Shown here piece after piece: positions 55,131 through 64,000 of a stretch of DNA of 64,000 nt. Origin of the DNA: Guadua angustifolia (lineage: Eukaryota; Streptophyta; Magnoliopsida; Poales; Poaceae); the NCBI GenBank assembly GCA_036346375.1, contig CM070508.1, forward strand, positions 12,704,852 to 12,768,851, given 5' to 3'. How positions within the stretch are numbered: the stretch's first letter is position 1; the number at the start of each line of letters is the position of its first letter. The notes beneath the pieces were generated by a model. The model made no database searches, was not told where the DNA came from, and saw only the letters and a list, made by a program, of their open reading frames with translations. A program made the position numbers and the translations under genes.

Positions 55131-56663
55131 CGGTAAGTAGATATGTAATAATAGACATTAGAGCAATCTTTTTTTTTGCTTACTAAGACTGTAACAGTGT
55201 TGATGATTTATAGTGCTATCTTCAAGTGATAACAATATGTATCCACATAATATTATTCTTGAACCAAAATACAACAACAATAGTTTTAGAATTTGTTGAT
55301 AGTGGGTTAATAAGAAAGGGGATATATCCTCATGGCTATCAATATACATGATTGTTTCTTTTGTTTAAGGATTTAGTTATGATGATATATGATAATTTTA
55401 CTTACAGTAACGCTGATTGAATTTTGAGTTGGTATTGGATTGTTCAGCTCAGATTTGTTCTATAACTTAAAATAATGCTAGGCTCATTCAACTAAACACG
55501 TCCTTTGCATATAGGTAGCAAAAGTTGTGCGACAGCATTTGTGACTTTTTTTTAAGTTTCATGTGTGCTTGATTATAGTTAGCTTATTTTGTGTGGCGTG
55601 CTAAGGCTAAGTGTGGGTAAGGGGGTTAGTGTTAGATCCAATGTATCAGTTCATTTGCAAATTAAATAGTGCCGCATAAAATTTTATGGGATAGTATTTT
55701 CTTAAAACCTTTGATCTTTTGTGGGAACTTTGATGTTTGATCTTTACTCTACCTTACCTGAGTTTTTGTATTGATAAGTTTATTTGGATAGTGCATGTTT
55801 GTTATCTATTCCAATCATAATGTAGTTCATTTACAATCTAAGAAATAGTTTTATCACTTATATTGCACCGTAAACTATCAACTCATCAAACAAACAATTT
55901 GTTCAAACCAAGATTTAAGGTGTGTTTAGTAAAGCTTCAGCTCCACCAAATCCGTGGATCTGGTGGAGCTGGGTATTCCTAGCTCCACCAGATCCGTGGA
56001 ACTGGAGCTGTGAGTACATTAAGAGTGTTTAAATGAATCATCTTGTTTACATTTTAGACCAAAAATATAAATTTAATTCACTTTATTTTAGTCTATAAGT
56101 TTCAGATCTCAGGTAAAGCTATGATCTAGAGCTCTACCAAACAAGCCCTTAAGCTTTCATTTGGATCCGAGCCAGACTTGGATCTCACTTTTTTTTTTTG
56201 GATCAGATCTATGGTGGGCTGTAGCCCATTAGCATACTTAACTAGAAAGGATTGCCTTGCCAACTCTAGCAAGGCTAGCCAAACAATGAAACAACCAAAC
56301 ACGCTAATTGTTCACACTGCACGCGTATGATGAAAAGGCTATATGTTCACCACAAGGACTTCTATTTTCTTCTATTAATGCAATCAAGATTAAAATTTAG
56401 GTAAGCTATCATGTTCAATTATCAGTACAAATAGCAAAGTTTTCAAAAATTGCCTCATGGAAAACATTGATCAGTAAACTGAAAGAATCATTTGTGTAAT
56501 TAGGCTAGTTTATAATCAAGTAGATCATAAGTACTAGTTTGTCACTTATACTGAACAAAAGTAACAAAAAAACATCTATAGTAAAGTAATTGTTCGTCAG
56601 AGTATTAACCAAAGCTATATATTAGCAAGGCAAAAAAAGGCTACCGACCATTGCCTCCCCAGC
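55131..56663. other. Intergenic A/T-rich stretch with one MITE
   Basis: About 1.5 kb without a gene. The only bounded feature is the MITE at 55919-56148. The rest is unique-looking A/T-rich DNA. Confidence 0.5.
55919..56148. mobile_element. Harbinger/Tourist-like MITE (230 bp)
   Basis: The ends are GGTGTGTTTAGTAAAGCT and, reverse-complemented, GGGCTTGTTTGGTAGAGCTC. TTAA flanks both sides (55915-55918 and 56149-56152), consistent with a TWA target. Its left half also contains an inner pair of CTCCACCAGATCCGTGGA words. Confidence 0.6.
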
Positions 56664-56815
56664 ATGCGGCGTTACCTTGCTGTTGTCATCGCCGCTTTAT
56701 TAATGGGAGGCAATTCTGTCCTGGCCAATCACCTTCACCTCGGTGGGTTTGAGGCTGTTGCCACACTGCTAGGTATGATTAGGGTTTACAATATCGATAT
56801 CTGTGATAATTGATC
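56664..56815 (+). CDS. Small ORF with a signal-peptide-like start, unknown
   Basis: ATG at 56664 opens a frame for 50 codons. The first 21 residues (MRRYLAVVIAALLMGGNSVL, then A) look like a signal or membrane-anchor peptide: two arginines, a hydrophobic core, a small residue at the end. The frame enters the hAT element at 56780 and stops inside it at 56815. Joined across the hAT target site, the older frame would end a few codons later. I do not recognise it, and it may be chance. Confidence 0.2.
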
Positions 56816-57745
56816 ATATCAAGAATTTCGAAAATCAGCAAAATCGGTAGAAATCAATGAATTTTGAACTCGGCGGTGCGAAAAAAAATCAATTATCAAG
56901 CGATTTTCACTATTTTTCACCCGTGTTCCTCAATTATCAACTGATTTTTGAGTTTCAATTTTTTTAGCCTATTTTTAATTTTTGAGAGATTTTTTCGATT
57001 TTCACCACAACAAAAGAAAACTAAAAAATCAAAAATATATATAAAAAGGAAAATTTATAAAAATTTCAAAAATAATAATTAATATAAAACACCTTAGAAA
57101 AATTTCAACAATTTCTGAATTTATTTAATGCTTCGAAAAATAAAAAATAATGAAAAGGAATAGAGACACTATCGATTTTTATAAAATTTACAAGCTTGAT
57201 CATGATATATTAAATTTTAATGCTACCATCAAGAATTATCAAGGGTCATGCATTAAAATTTTCAAAAATATTAGACTTCATTTAGTACCCCTAGAAAATC
57301 AAAAATAGAAGATCATATAAAAGGCAGTAGTACTTCAAAATTTTATAAAAATACATAGGTCCGATCATCATCTGAAACTTTTACAACATCATTATAATTA
57401 CTTTCGGACCTTATAAATAAAATTTAAAAATATTATACTTTATTTTATGTCCCTAGAAAATAAAAAATAGAACAGTATATAAAAAGATAATAGCACTATC
57501 AAAATTTAAAAAATACATAGATATGATAATCATATGAAAATTTATAGCATCATTAGTATTGCCTTAGGACCTCACAAAAAATTTCTGAAAATTTTAACAC
57601 TTTTGGTAAAAATTTCTAATTTTTTTAAAAATTTAAATTTTATTTGAATTTCATCGGTTTAATGAATGGTTTTAGATATCAAACCGACTCGATAAGATCG
57701 ATTATCACGATAATCGAGTAATTATCGTCGATAAGTTAAACACTG
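56780..57745. mobile_element. hAT-like element with 7-of-8 matching TSD
   Basis: The ends are TAGGGTTTACAATATCGAT and, reverse-complemented, CAGTGTTTAACTTATCGACG. The flanks GGTATGAT (56772-56779) and GGCATGAT (57746-57753) match in 7 of 8 bases. Both ends carry GATAAT/ATTATC subterminal words. The A/T-rich interior contains units of roughly 150-180 bp related to the array at 57835-58790. No transposase is encoded. Confidence 0.65.
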
Positions 57746-57834
57746 GGCATGATTGCCTAAGCCCAAAGGTGGCGTAATGCAACTAGATACATAAGTGCGG
57801 CACCCGATGGCGATTTTACGGAAAACAGTGAAAT

Positions 57835-58790
57835 TTAAATGTATTAGTAGCATTGTTAGAATTTTCAAAAATTGCACAAGTTTGATCATGATCTAAAATT
57901 TTTATGGTAGCTTAGGCATGCTCGCAGAACCCTTTTCAAAAAGTTTAAAATTTTCCAACATGATTTACTAACTTAATTAAATCAATGAAATAAAATGCAT
58001 TAGTACCATTGTTAGAATTTTTAAAAATTATAGAAGTTTGATCATGATCTGAAATTTTTATGGTAGCTTAGGAATACTCTCAGAACCCTTTTCAAAAAAG
58101 TTTGAAAAATCAAATTAATTGGATGACTCTAGAAAACCAAAAACAACAAAGTTTAAACACATTAGTAGCATTGTAAGAATTTTTAAAAAATTAATAGTTT
58201 GATCATGATCTTAAATTTTTATAGTAGCTTAAGCATGCTCCCAAAACCATTCTCAAAAATTTTCAAAAATTTCCAACACGATTACTAGCTCAATTAAATC
58301 AGTGAAGTGTCTTCAAAGTCAAAGGCATTAGTAGTATTGTCATAATTTTTAAAAATAGCACATGTTTGATCATGGTCCGAAATTTTTATCGTAGCTCAGG
58401 AATGCACTCAGAACACTTTGCAAAAATTTACATATTTAGTAGCTCAATTAAATCAGTGGAGTGTCTTCAAATGCATTGGTAGCATTGTCAAAATTTTTAA
58501 AAATAGCACATGTTTGATCATGGTTCGAAATTTTTATCGTAGCTCAGGAATGCACTCAGAACACTTCGCAAAAAATTACATATTTAGTAGTTCAATTAAA
58601 TCAGTGGAGTTGCTTTAAATGCATTGGTAGCATTGCCAGAATTTTTAAAAATTGCAAAAGTTTAATCATAATCTGAAATTTTTATGGTATGTTAGGCATG
58701 CTCTGATGACCCTTCTAAAAATTTTCAAAAATTTACAATATGATTTAATTGCTCAATTAAATTAGCAAAGTTCATACAAAAATTCAGTAA
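57835..58790 (+). repeat. Tandem array of about 155-bp A/T-rich units
   Basis: About six imperfect units. Each contains GTAGCATTGT, then AATTTTTAAAAATTGCA, GTTTGATCATGATCTGAAAT, TTTTATGGTAGCTTAGGCAT and GCTC.CAGAACCCTTTTC. Unit starts fall near 57840, 58005, 58165, 58325, 58475 and 58620. Related units occur inside the neighbouring hAT element (56780-57745) and, in reverse orientation, inside the hAT element at 59814-62035. Confidence 0.8.
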
Positions 58791-59599
58791 AAAACCGTTT
58801 TTGCCGGGAATCGAACTCGCTGGTCTCATCCCGTTAGTAAACCTTATGTTGAAGCCTTTGTTTACTTGTAGCCTGTTTTATTCTGCTTTAAATTGTACTA
58901 GTGAAATTACTTTCCAAGATGGAACAGATAACGAAATGACATGTCAGTGTTAGGATAACTCCCAAGTCCCATGTCGTGAACGTCCTTCGTGAAAATCCCG
59001 CCTTGTTCTTTTACCGTCATCCAGGTAGAGAAGGAAAACGGTGAAGCTGTGGAGCTGATTGCTGTTTCTCGTTTGCCCTCCAAATGGGGGCCCTTTTCTG
59101 AGCTTACTGCTACCAATCCAAGTTGAATGGAACTGAGCACATTGCTGTTGCGAAGGTAGTAAAATTATGTTGTTGTTCCATCTTCTGGGACTTGAAATTG
59201 AGGTAGAAAGTGCAAGTAAGTTCTTTGGTGTGTCTAGATAGCAATTGGGTAGGATGATACATCAATAAATAGTTCGTCCCTGCAAATATGACTCCATTGC
59301 CTTACTATTATCTCCGGCGACTTCTTCGTATATGGCTAATATGCAGAGCGACATCGGAGACAGTGAAGACGTCCTCGTGAGGGTCCATTCGGAGTGCCTG
59401 ACCGGAGACATCCTTGGCTCCGCTCACTGCGACTGCGGCAACCAGCTGGACCTGGCGATGCAGCACATCGAGAAGGCCGGCCGCGACGTCCTCGTCTATC
59501 TCCGCGGTCACGAAGGCCGGGGCATCGGGCCTGGCCAGAAGCTCTGCGCCTACAACCTGCAGGACGATGGCCACGACACCGTCAAGGCCAACATAGAGA

Positions 59600-59773
59600 G
59601 AAAGAGGAGAAAAAGGGAAAAAATTGTGAAAATGCCACCCCTAAAATTGGTCCTCGCTAAAATGCCACTCCTCTCTCAATGACATGTGGGACCTTCTGTG
59701 TCTATGACAATGGACCCGAGTGGCATTTTAGCGAAGGGCAATGTTTGGGGTGGTATTATTGTGAACCTCTTTC
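59600..59773. mobile_element. Small foldback element inside a RIBA exon
   Basis: The insertion separates the codons for ANIE and LAVDAREYGIDAQ. The ends are GAAAGAGGAGAAAAAGGG and, reverse-complemented, GAAAGAGGTTCACAATAATA. Inner inverted words are AAAATGCCACCCC and the complement of GGGGTGGTATTATTG, plus CGCTAAAATGCCACTC and GAGTGGCATTTTAGCG. It resembles the MITE at 14673-14816. The inserted stretch is 175 bp (59599-59773). Confidence 0.7.
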
Positions 59774-59813
59774 CTGGCCGTGGACGCCCGCGAGTACGGC
59801 ATCGACGCCCAGG

Positions 59814-62035
59814 CAGGGTTCAAAATTTCGTTTGAAGAAAATTTTCGGCAACCTCCGAAATCCGAAATTTCGGACGAAATTTCGTTTTTTCGGACGGAGG
59901 ACATTCAAAATTCAAAATTCAAATCCGGTTTGTTCCGGGCCGAAATTTACTAAATTTCGGTGAAAATACCCGAAATTTCGGCTAAATTTCCCGAAATTTC
60001 GGCGAAATTTTCCGAAATTTCGGTTGAAATGAACTGACTGGAAATTAGTTCAAACGATGTCAAAAAATTTTGAAATTTTTTTTGTAGGTTCCTGACACAT
60101 TAGAGATGTTCTCATAAAATTTTCAGGAGATTATCAGTTCTGTGGATTTTTTAAAAAATGAAACATTGGTACTGTCCCGATAAAACGTTGATCGGCAAGT
60201 TTGAACCGGATGAAAAATAGTACAAACTACGTTATAAAATTTAGAAATTTTTTGTGGAGATTCCTGACACACTTATGATATTTCAGTAAAAATTTCAGAT
60301 GATGATCAAATGTGAGGAATTTTTAAAAATTCAAACATTGGTACTGTCTTGGTAAAGCCCTGAGCGGCAAGTTTCATTCGAATGAAAATTAAAACAAACG
60401 AGCTTGTAAAATTTTGAAAAATTTTCTGTATGGTCCTGACACATCCATAATATTCTCATAAAATTTTCATGTGATGATAAAGTGTCATGAATTTTAAAAA
60501 TTCAAACAGTGCTACTATCCCTGTTAATGTGCCGATGATCAATACATAGATTTAATTTAGCAATACAAAAGGTTTAAATTTTTAAAAATTTGACATAAGG
60601 GTGGCAAGTAAATGGTTAATATCTCATAAAATTTGGAATCATGATCATGCACCAGTGAATTTATAAAATTCGTAGAAGGCACAGTGCCATTTATGTTCTT
60701 TCTCTCTTTGATTTTAAAATATAATACAACAAATTAAGTTCAATTGCTTGCTGCATTGATAGATTTTATTGAGCAAACCAAGAAATTTGAACTTTTTAAA
60801 AATTTTATATTATCTTCACCAGCAATAAATGCATCAACAACAAAAATATCAGAAATTAATAAATTAATTTAAGATATTTAAAAATTCAAAACAGAGAGAG
60901 TTGAAAACTAGTACTTTCAATGTCAGAATTTTTATAAATTCCTGGGGAAATATTTTAAGCTGAAAATTTTACATAAGAATCATTAGCTGAAATAAATTTG
61001 AAAAACAAAATTTCAAAAAGTTATAAAAATATTTGAATTGCCTGATAAATCCTTAGCTCAAATGAATTGATTTTTGAAATATAATACAACAAATTAAGTT
61101 CAATTTCAGAATTAAATGAAAATATTCTTTCATAATTTCAATCTGAAAATTTTATATTATCTTCCCCAACAATAAATACATAAACATTAAAAATATCAGA
61201 AATTAATAAATTAATTTAAGACATTTAAAAATTCAAAAACGGAGAGAATTGAAAACTAGTACTTTGAATGTCGGAATTTTTATAAATTACTGGAGAAATA
61301 TTTTGAGTTGAAAATTTTACATAACAATCCTTAGCTCAAATAAATTTGAAAAACAAAATTTCAAAAATTTGTAAAAATATTTGAATTGCCTGATAAATCT
61401 TTAGCTCAAATGAATTGATTTTTGAAATATAATACAACAAATTAAGTTTAGTGCATACTGAATTGATAGATTTTATTGAGCAAACCAAGAAAGTTTAAAT
61501 TTTTTGAAAATTTTATAGAATGGTACTGAGGAAGTTTTTAATCTGTCATAAAAATTTTAGATGATGATCATACTCGAGAAAATTTATAAAAATCTAACAA
61601 GTTTACTGTCCCAATTATGTCCATTCTGTTTTTGATTTTTTGAAGATAACAAATGATGTTAAATTATTTTGAAAATTTTTGTCTATGATCCCAAACAACA
61701 AGGGATGGTACCATAATTTTTTCAGATGATCATCAGGCCTGTATAATTTTTTAAAAATCTGACAGTGTTTCTGCCCGAATTTTAAAAAATCTCAAAAAAT
61801 TAGTTTTTCATCAAATTTTCATGGAACAAGACCTTCTTAAGGGTTATTGGACCCATTCCGTTCAAATCCGGCCAAAAAAATTGAAAATCCGGACGAAATT
61901 ACTGTTCAGCACTGTAGCAAAATCAATTTTTTTTTTTAAGTTTTGAATTCGGCCGGGATATATAAATTCGGAGGGGGCCGAAAACCGAAATTTCGGCAAA
62001 ATTTCGCCGAATTTCGCCGAAAATTCAATCCCTGC
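59814..62035. mobile_element. hAT-like element (2.2 kb) at the RIBA exon/intron boundary
   Basis: The inverted ends are CAGGGTTCAAAATTTCG and, reverse-complemented, CAGGGATTGAATTTTCGG. The target duplication CGCCCAGG is exact (59806-59813 and 62036-62043). Subterminal regions are full of CGAAATTTCGG words. The interior (60040-61830) is A/T-rich with degenerate repeats related, in reverse orientation, to 57835-58790. No transposase is encoded. The target site spans the last seven bases of the exon and the first base of the intron. Confidence 0.9.
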
Positions 62036-62353
62036 GCCCAGGTAGAAATAGAATAGAGTCTGAATTCTCGCATGGTCCACTTCAGATTCGCAGGACCAAT
62101 GATGTCATATCAGATTCCTAGGAACATTGATGTGTTCAGAATCAGAGGCAAAGTCCTATCTTACTATCCATTTCAGATTCTTGGGAACATCTGTGTTCAA
62201 TGCGGTGCCCTGATAGTGACCTTGCTATTCATTTCAGATTCTCAGAGACATCGGCGTGCGCACGATGCGGCTGAAGACCAACAAACCAGCCAAGCTCGTC
62301 GGGCTCAAGGGCTACGGACTCGCCGCCGTGGGGAGGATTCCGGTGATATCCCC

Positions 62354-62385
62354 AATCACGAAGGAGAACAATCACGAAGGAGAAC
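62354..62385 (+). repeat. 16-bp tandem duplication in the last RIBA exon
   Basis: AATCACGAAGGAGAAC occurs twice in a row. One copy encodes the expected ITKEN stretch; the second shifts the frame, because 16 is not a multiple of three. Confidence 0.95.
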
Positions 62386-62710
62386 CAGAAATATCTCGAG
62401 ACGAAGCGGAAGATGGGACACGTCTACGGCTCCGATCTCCCCGGCAGACTGAAGAATTGGTCAATCCGGAGGACGCGACCACAAGCACAGAAGACATCCA
62501 CGACTGACACAACGGCAATCAATTCCTTTCCGTTTTGCATACAAAGATTCATACTGAGAACGAGATATTGCCGAGGATACGATCAAATTGCATCGATCTC
62601 GATATAGAACAGATTGGAAACATGCGTAGTACAATTCATTGTTTCATAACGAGCACAAATTGCAACCTAAGAGCCCCAATCCCTGACAGGGAAGGGGGAA
62701 GAGGCCTAAT

Positions 62711-63130
62711 CTAAGAGGAGGTGAACTTGGTGACGGCCTTGGTGCCCTCGGAGACGGCGTGCTTGGCGAGCTCGCCGGGGAGGACGAGGCGCACCGAGGT
62801 CTGGATCTCGCGGGAGGTTATGGTGGGCTTCTTGTTGTACCTGGCGAGCCTGGCCGCCTCCTGCGCGAGCTTCTCGAAGATGTCGTTGATGAAGGAGTTC
62901 ATGATGGACATGGCCTTGGAGGAGATGCCGATGTCCGGGTGCACCTGCTTCAGCACCTTGAAGATGTAGATCTTGTACGTCTCCACGCTCTTCTTGGCCT
63001 TCTTCCTGCCCTTCTTGTCCGCGCCGCCCTCCTTAGACGACGGCAACCGCTTCTCCGCCTTGGGCTTCTTCTCCGCCTTCTCCTCCGCCGGCTTCTTCTC
63101 CGCGGGCTTCTTCTCCGCCTTGGGCGCCAT
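62711..63130 (-). CDS. H2B: Histone H2B
   Basis: Core histone that pairs with H2A in the nucleosome. The intronless frame of 139 codons starts at ATG 63130; an upstream in-frame GTG at 63133 is not the start. The N-terminal tail is lysine/alanine/proline-rich with repeated AEKKPAE words, as in plant H2B. The histone fold follows: [60 protein letters not shown] and [20 protein letters not shown]. The C-terminus, [11 protein letters not shown], includes the lysine region that is monoubiquitinated in H2B. No stops or frameshifts; length is within the plant range. A TATA box and CCAAT box lie upstream. The gene appears functional and is probably one of a multigene family. Confidence 0.97.
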   Translation of the reverse strand: MAPKAEKKPAEKKPAEEKAEKKPKAEKRLPSSKEGGADKKGRKKAKKSVETYKIYIFKVLKQVHPDIGISSKAMSIMNSFINDIFEKLAQEAARLARYNKKPTITSREIQTSVRLVLPGELAKHAVSEGTKAVTKFTSS

Positions 63131-63232
63131 CACGGACGGATCGGGAGGAAAGCTGGGAAACTCGACAAGAGAGAGGGTTGCAGGCTTGCAGCGATGTGAT
63201 GCGGTGGGGAATTTGGCTTTGGGGCGTGGGAA

Positions 63233-63240
63233 AATTTATA
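63233..63240 (-). promoter_or_regulatory. TATA box of the H2B gene
   Basis: AATTTATA on the plus strand reads TATAAATT on the minus strand, 103-110 bp upstream of the ATG. Further upstream on the minus strand are a CCAAT box (63261-63265) and CCACGTCC (about 63270-63277), similar to the hexamer elements of plant histone promoters. I do not find an exact CGCGGATC octamer. Confidence 0.65.
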
Positions 63241-63277
63241 GAGGGTCGCAGTGCGGCGTGATTGGTTCGGACGTGGA

Positions 63278-64000
63278 GGGCTCGGATCGGTGAGGTGGAG
63301 GGATCTGGGGCGTCGGACGGATCGGCGGTGAGGATTGTGACGCGTGGGGATGCGTGATTGGGTGGAGGGAGGTGGGTTGCGGATACCCGGAAGGTTTTAG
63401 GCGGCGGGCGGAAATTTTGGGCGCCCAAACGGAGGCGGGCATTTTAGCCCTCTTGCTCGGTTCTGCGCTTGGCTTTTGTGGGGTCCGGGTTGTTGCAAAG
63501 CTGGGGCCACGTTTCAGTGATGTGCAATGAAATGGTTGGCAAAATGGGTTTAGGACCAGAAACAACTCTACAAATACAAACGGACTTTGCAGATTCAGTG
63601 TCAATCCTCTTCGATTTATAGGATTCTTAAAACGCAGAAATAGGAAAAAAAAGTTACTCTTGAATTCTATAGGATTGAAAATACATGCATTTGTAACAAA
63701 AGGTGTTTGGTTGCACCTAGGAAAAATACAGGATTTTTGAGATTACATGTTAATTTATTAGGGAAAGAATAGAGAGAGGAAGAGAGAAGATGCATTGGAA
63801 CTTAAAAAAAAAATAAAAAAAATAGTAACATGACGTTAGACCTTATGGTAGAATTCCTCCAAAACTTGTATAGAAAATTTTCATATCCTACAAAATTCCT
63901 TTGAAGCAATCCTACAAAACAAACACCCTTCATAGTAACTTTTCGTTTGAATTGAATTTCTCTATTTTTTTATTTGAAATTCCTTTGAAAAAAAAAAAGA
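63278..64000. other. Upstream flank of H2B, one possible MITE
   Basis: G/C-rich promoter-proximal sequence to about 63520, then A/T-rich DNA. 63702-63928 has inverted ends (GGTGTTTGGTTGC, and GGGTGTTTGTTTT on the other strand) typical of a MITE, but no clear target duplication. No gene is seen. Confidence 0.45.

Larger units (their letters stand above)
59025..62507 (+). pseudogene. RIBA: RIBA-type GTP cyclohydrolase II (riboflavin synthesis), C-terminal domain, disrupted
   Basis: GTP cyclohydrolase II opens the imidazole ring of GTP in the first step of riboflavin synthesis; in plants it is the C-terminal half of plastid RIBA proteins. Exons: 59025-59155 (AVSRLPSKWGPF...LNGTEHIAVAK, with a one-base frameshift near 59095), 59347-59598 plus 59774-59813 (HSECLTGDI and CDCGNQL zinc-binding cysteines, [28 protein letters not shown]), and 62238-62507 ([33 protein letters not shown]). 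Between them sit a 175-bp insertion in the coding exon and an hAT element at an exon end. A 16-bp tandem duplication (62354-62385) shifts the last exon, which then reads [12 protein letters not shown] in another frame. The usual GIGLG is GIGPG here. No DHBP-synthase half lies upstream. Clearly a broken gene. Confidence 0.85.

Noticed and set aside
58801..58835. tRNA-like 3' half (GAGTTCGATTCCCGGCA on the minus strand)
   Set aside because: The T-arm stem does not pair properly, and no acceptor or D-arm sequence lies at the right distance. It is at best a tRNA-derived scrap.
63131..63133. GTG as an upstream start of H2B
   Set aside because: The next codon is the conserved ATG of MAPKAEKK; plant nuclear genes rarely start at GTG.
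62721..63293. Plus-strand frames opposite histone H2B
   Set aside because: The leucine/arginine-rich reading is the antisense of the lysine-rich histone tail.

Overview
This window is nuclear DNA of a flowering plant, almost certainly a grass. The evidence is nested LTR retrotransposons with plant-type primer-binding sites, several hAT, Harbinger-like and foldback DNA transposons, spliced plant genes, and transposon-borne 'plant mobile domain' and GRF-zinc-finger genes. Few host genes are present. I see a ZAT-type C2H2 zinc-finger gene (minus strand, about 8.5-9.1 kb), an apparently intact six-exon coatomer zeta-subunit gene (23.5-25.7 kb), a broken GTP cyclohydrolase II (RIBA-type riboflavin) gene (59.0-62.5 kb) and an intact intronless histone H2B gene (minus strand, 62.7-63.1 kb). 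There are also two unrecognised coding-like fragments, near 30.2 kb and 42 kb.

Layout. 1-8561: a Ty3/gypsy element with LTRs of about 3.25 kb (5' LTR cut by the window edge) and a degraded interior. Its 3' LTR has landed inside the 3' end of the zinc-finger gene. 10739-13638: an older, inverted solo LTR of the same family, so the zinc-finger gene lies between two LTRs in opposite orientation. 13.6-16.3 kb: small MITEs. 16296-23254: an hAT-like element with a perfect 8-bp target duplication, just upstream of the coatomer gene. It was itself hit by a 6.4-kb, apparently non-autonomous, Tat-like LTR element (16566-22972, perfect 5-bp duplication) that carries tandem repeats and antisense coding remnants. 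26111-29424: probable solo LTR. 31.2-39.6 kb: a very large inverted repeat. Each arm holds a GRF zinc-finger gene, a tandem-repeat block and a plant-mobile-domain gene, all degenerate. 40122-41266: an hAT element keeping a transposase C-terminus, abutting a MITE. 42630-47782: a Ty3/gypsy Reina-like element with a perfect 5-bp duplication. 48746-55125: a minus-strand Ty1/copia element with a perfect 5-bp duplication. 55.1-58.8 kb: a MITE, an hAT element and an A/T-rich tandem array. 59.0-62.5 kb: the RIBA gene, broken by a MITE, by an hAT element sitting on an exon/intron junction, and by a 16-bp duplication. 62.7-63.2 kb: H2B.

The most unusual structure is the palindrome of more than 8 kb at 31.2-39.6 kb. 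Read through, it would give a very long hairpin RNA and could silence its own transposon family, as Mu killer does in maize; that role is inference. Other points of interest are the shared repeat unit in two hAT elements and the array beside them, antisense genes inside the Tat-like element, and the zinc-finger protein whose C-terminus is now LTR-encoded. All calls come from reading the sequence; no database search was run.
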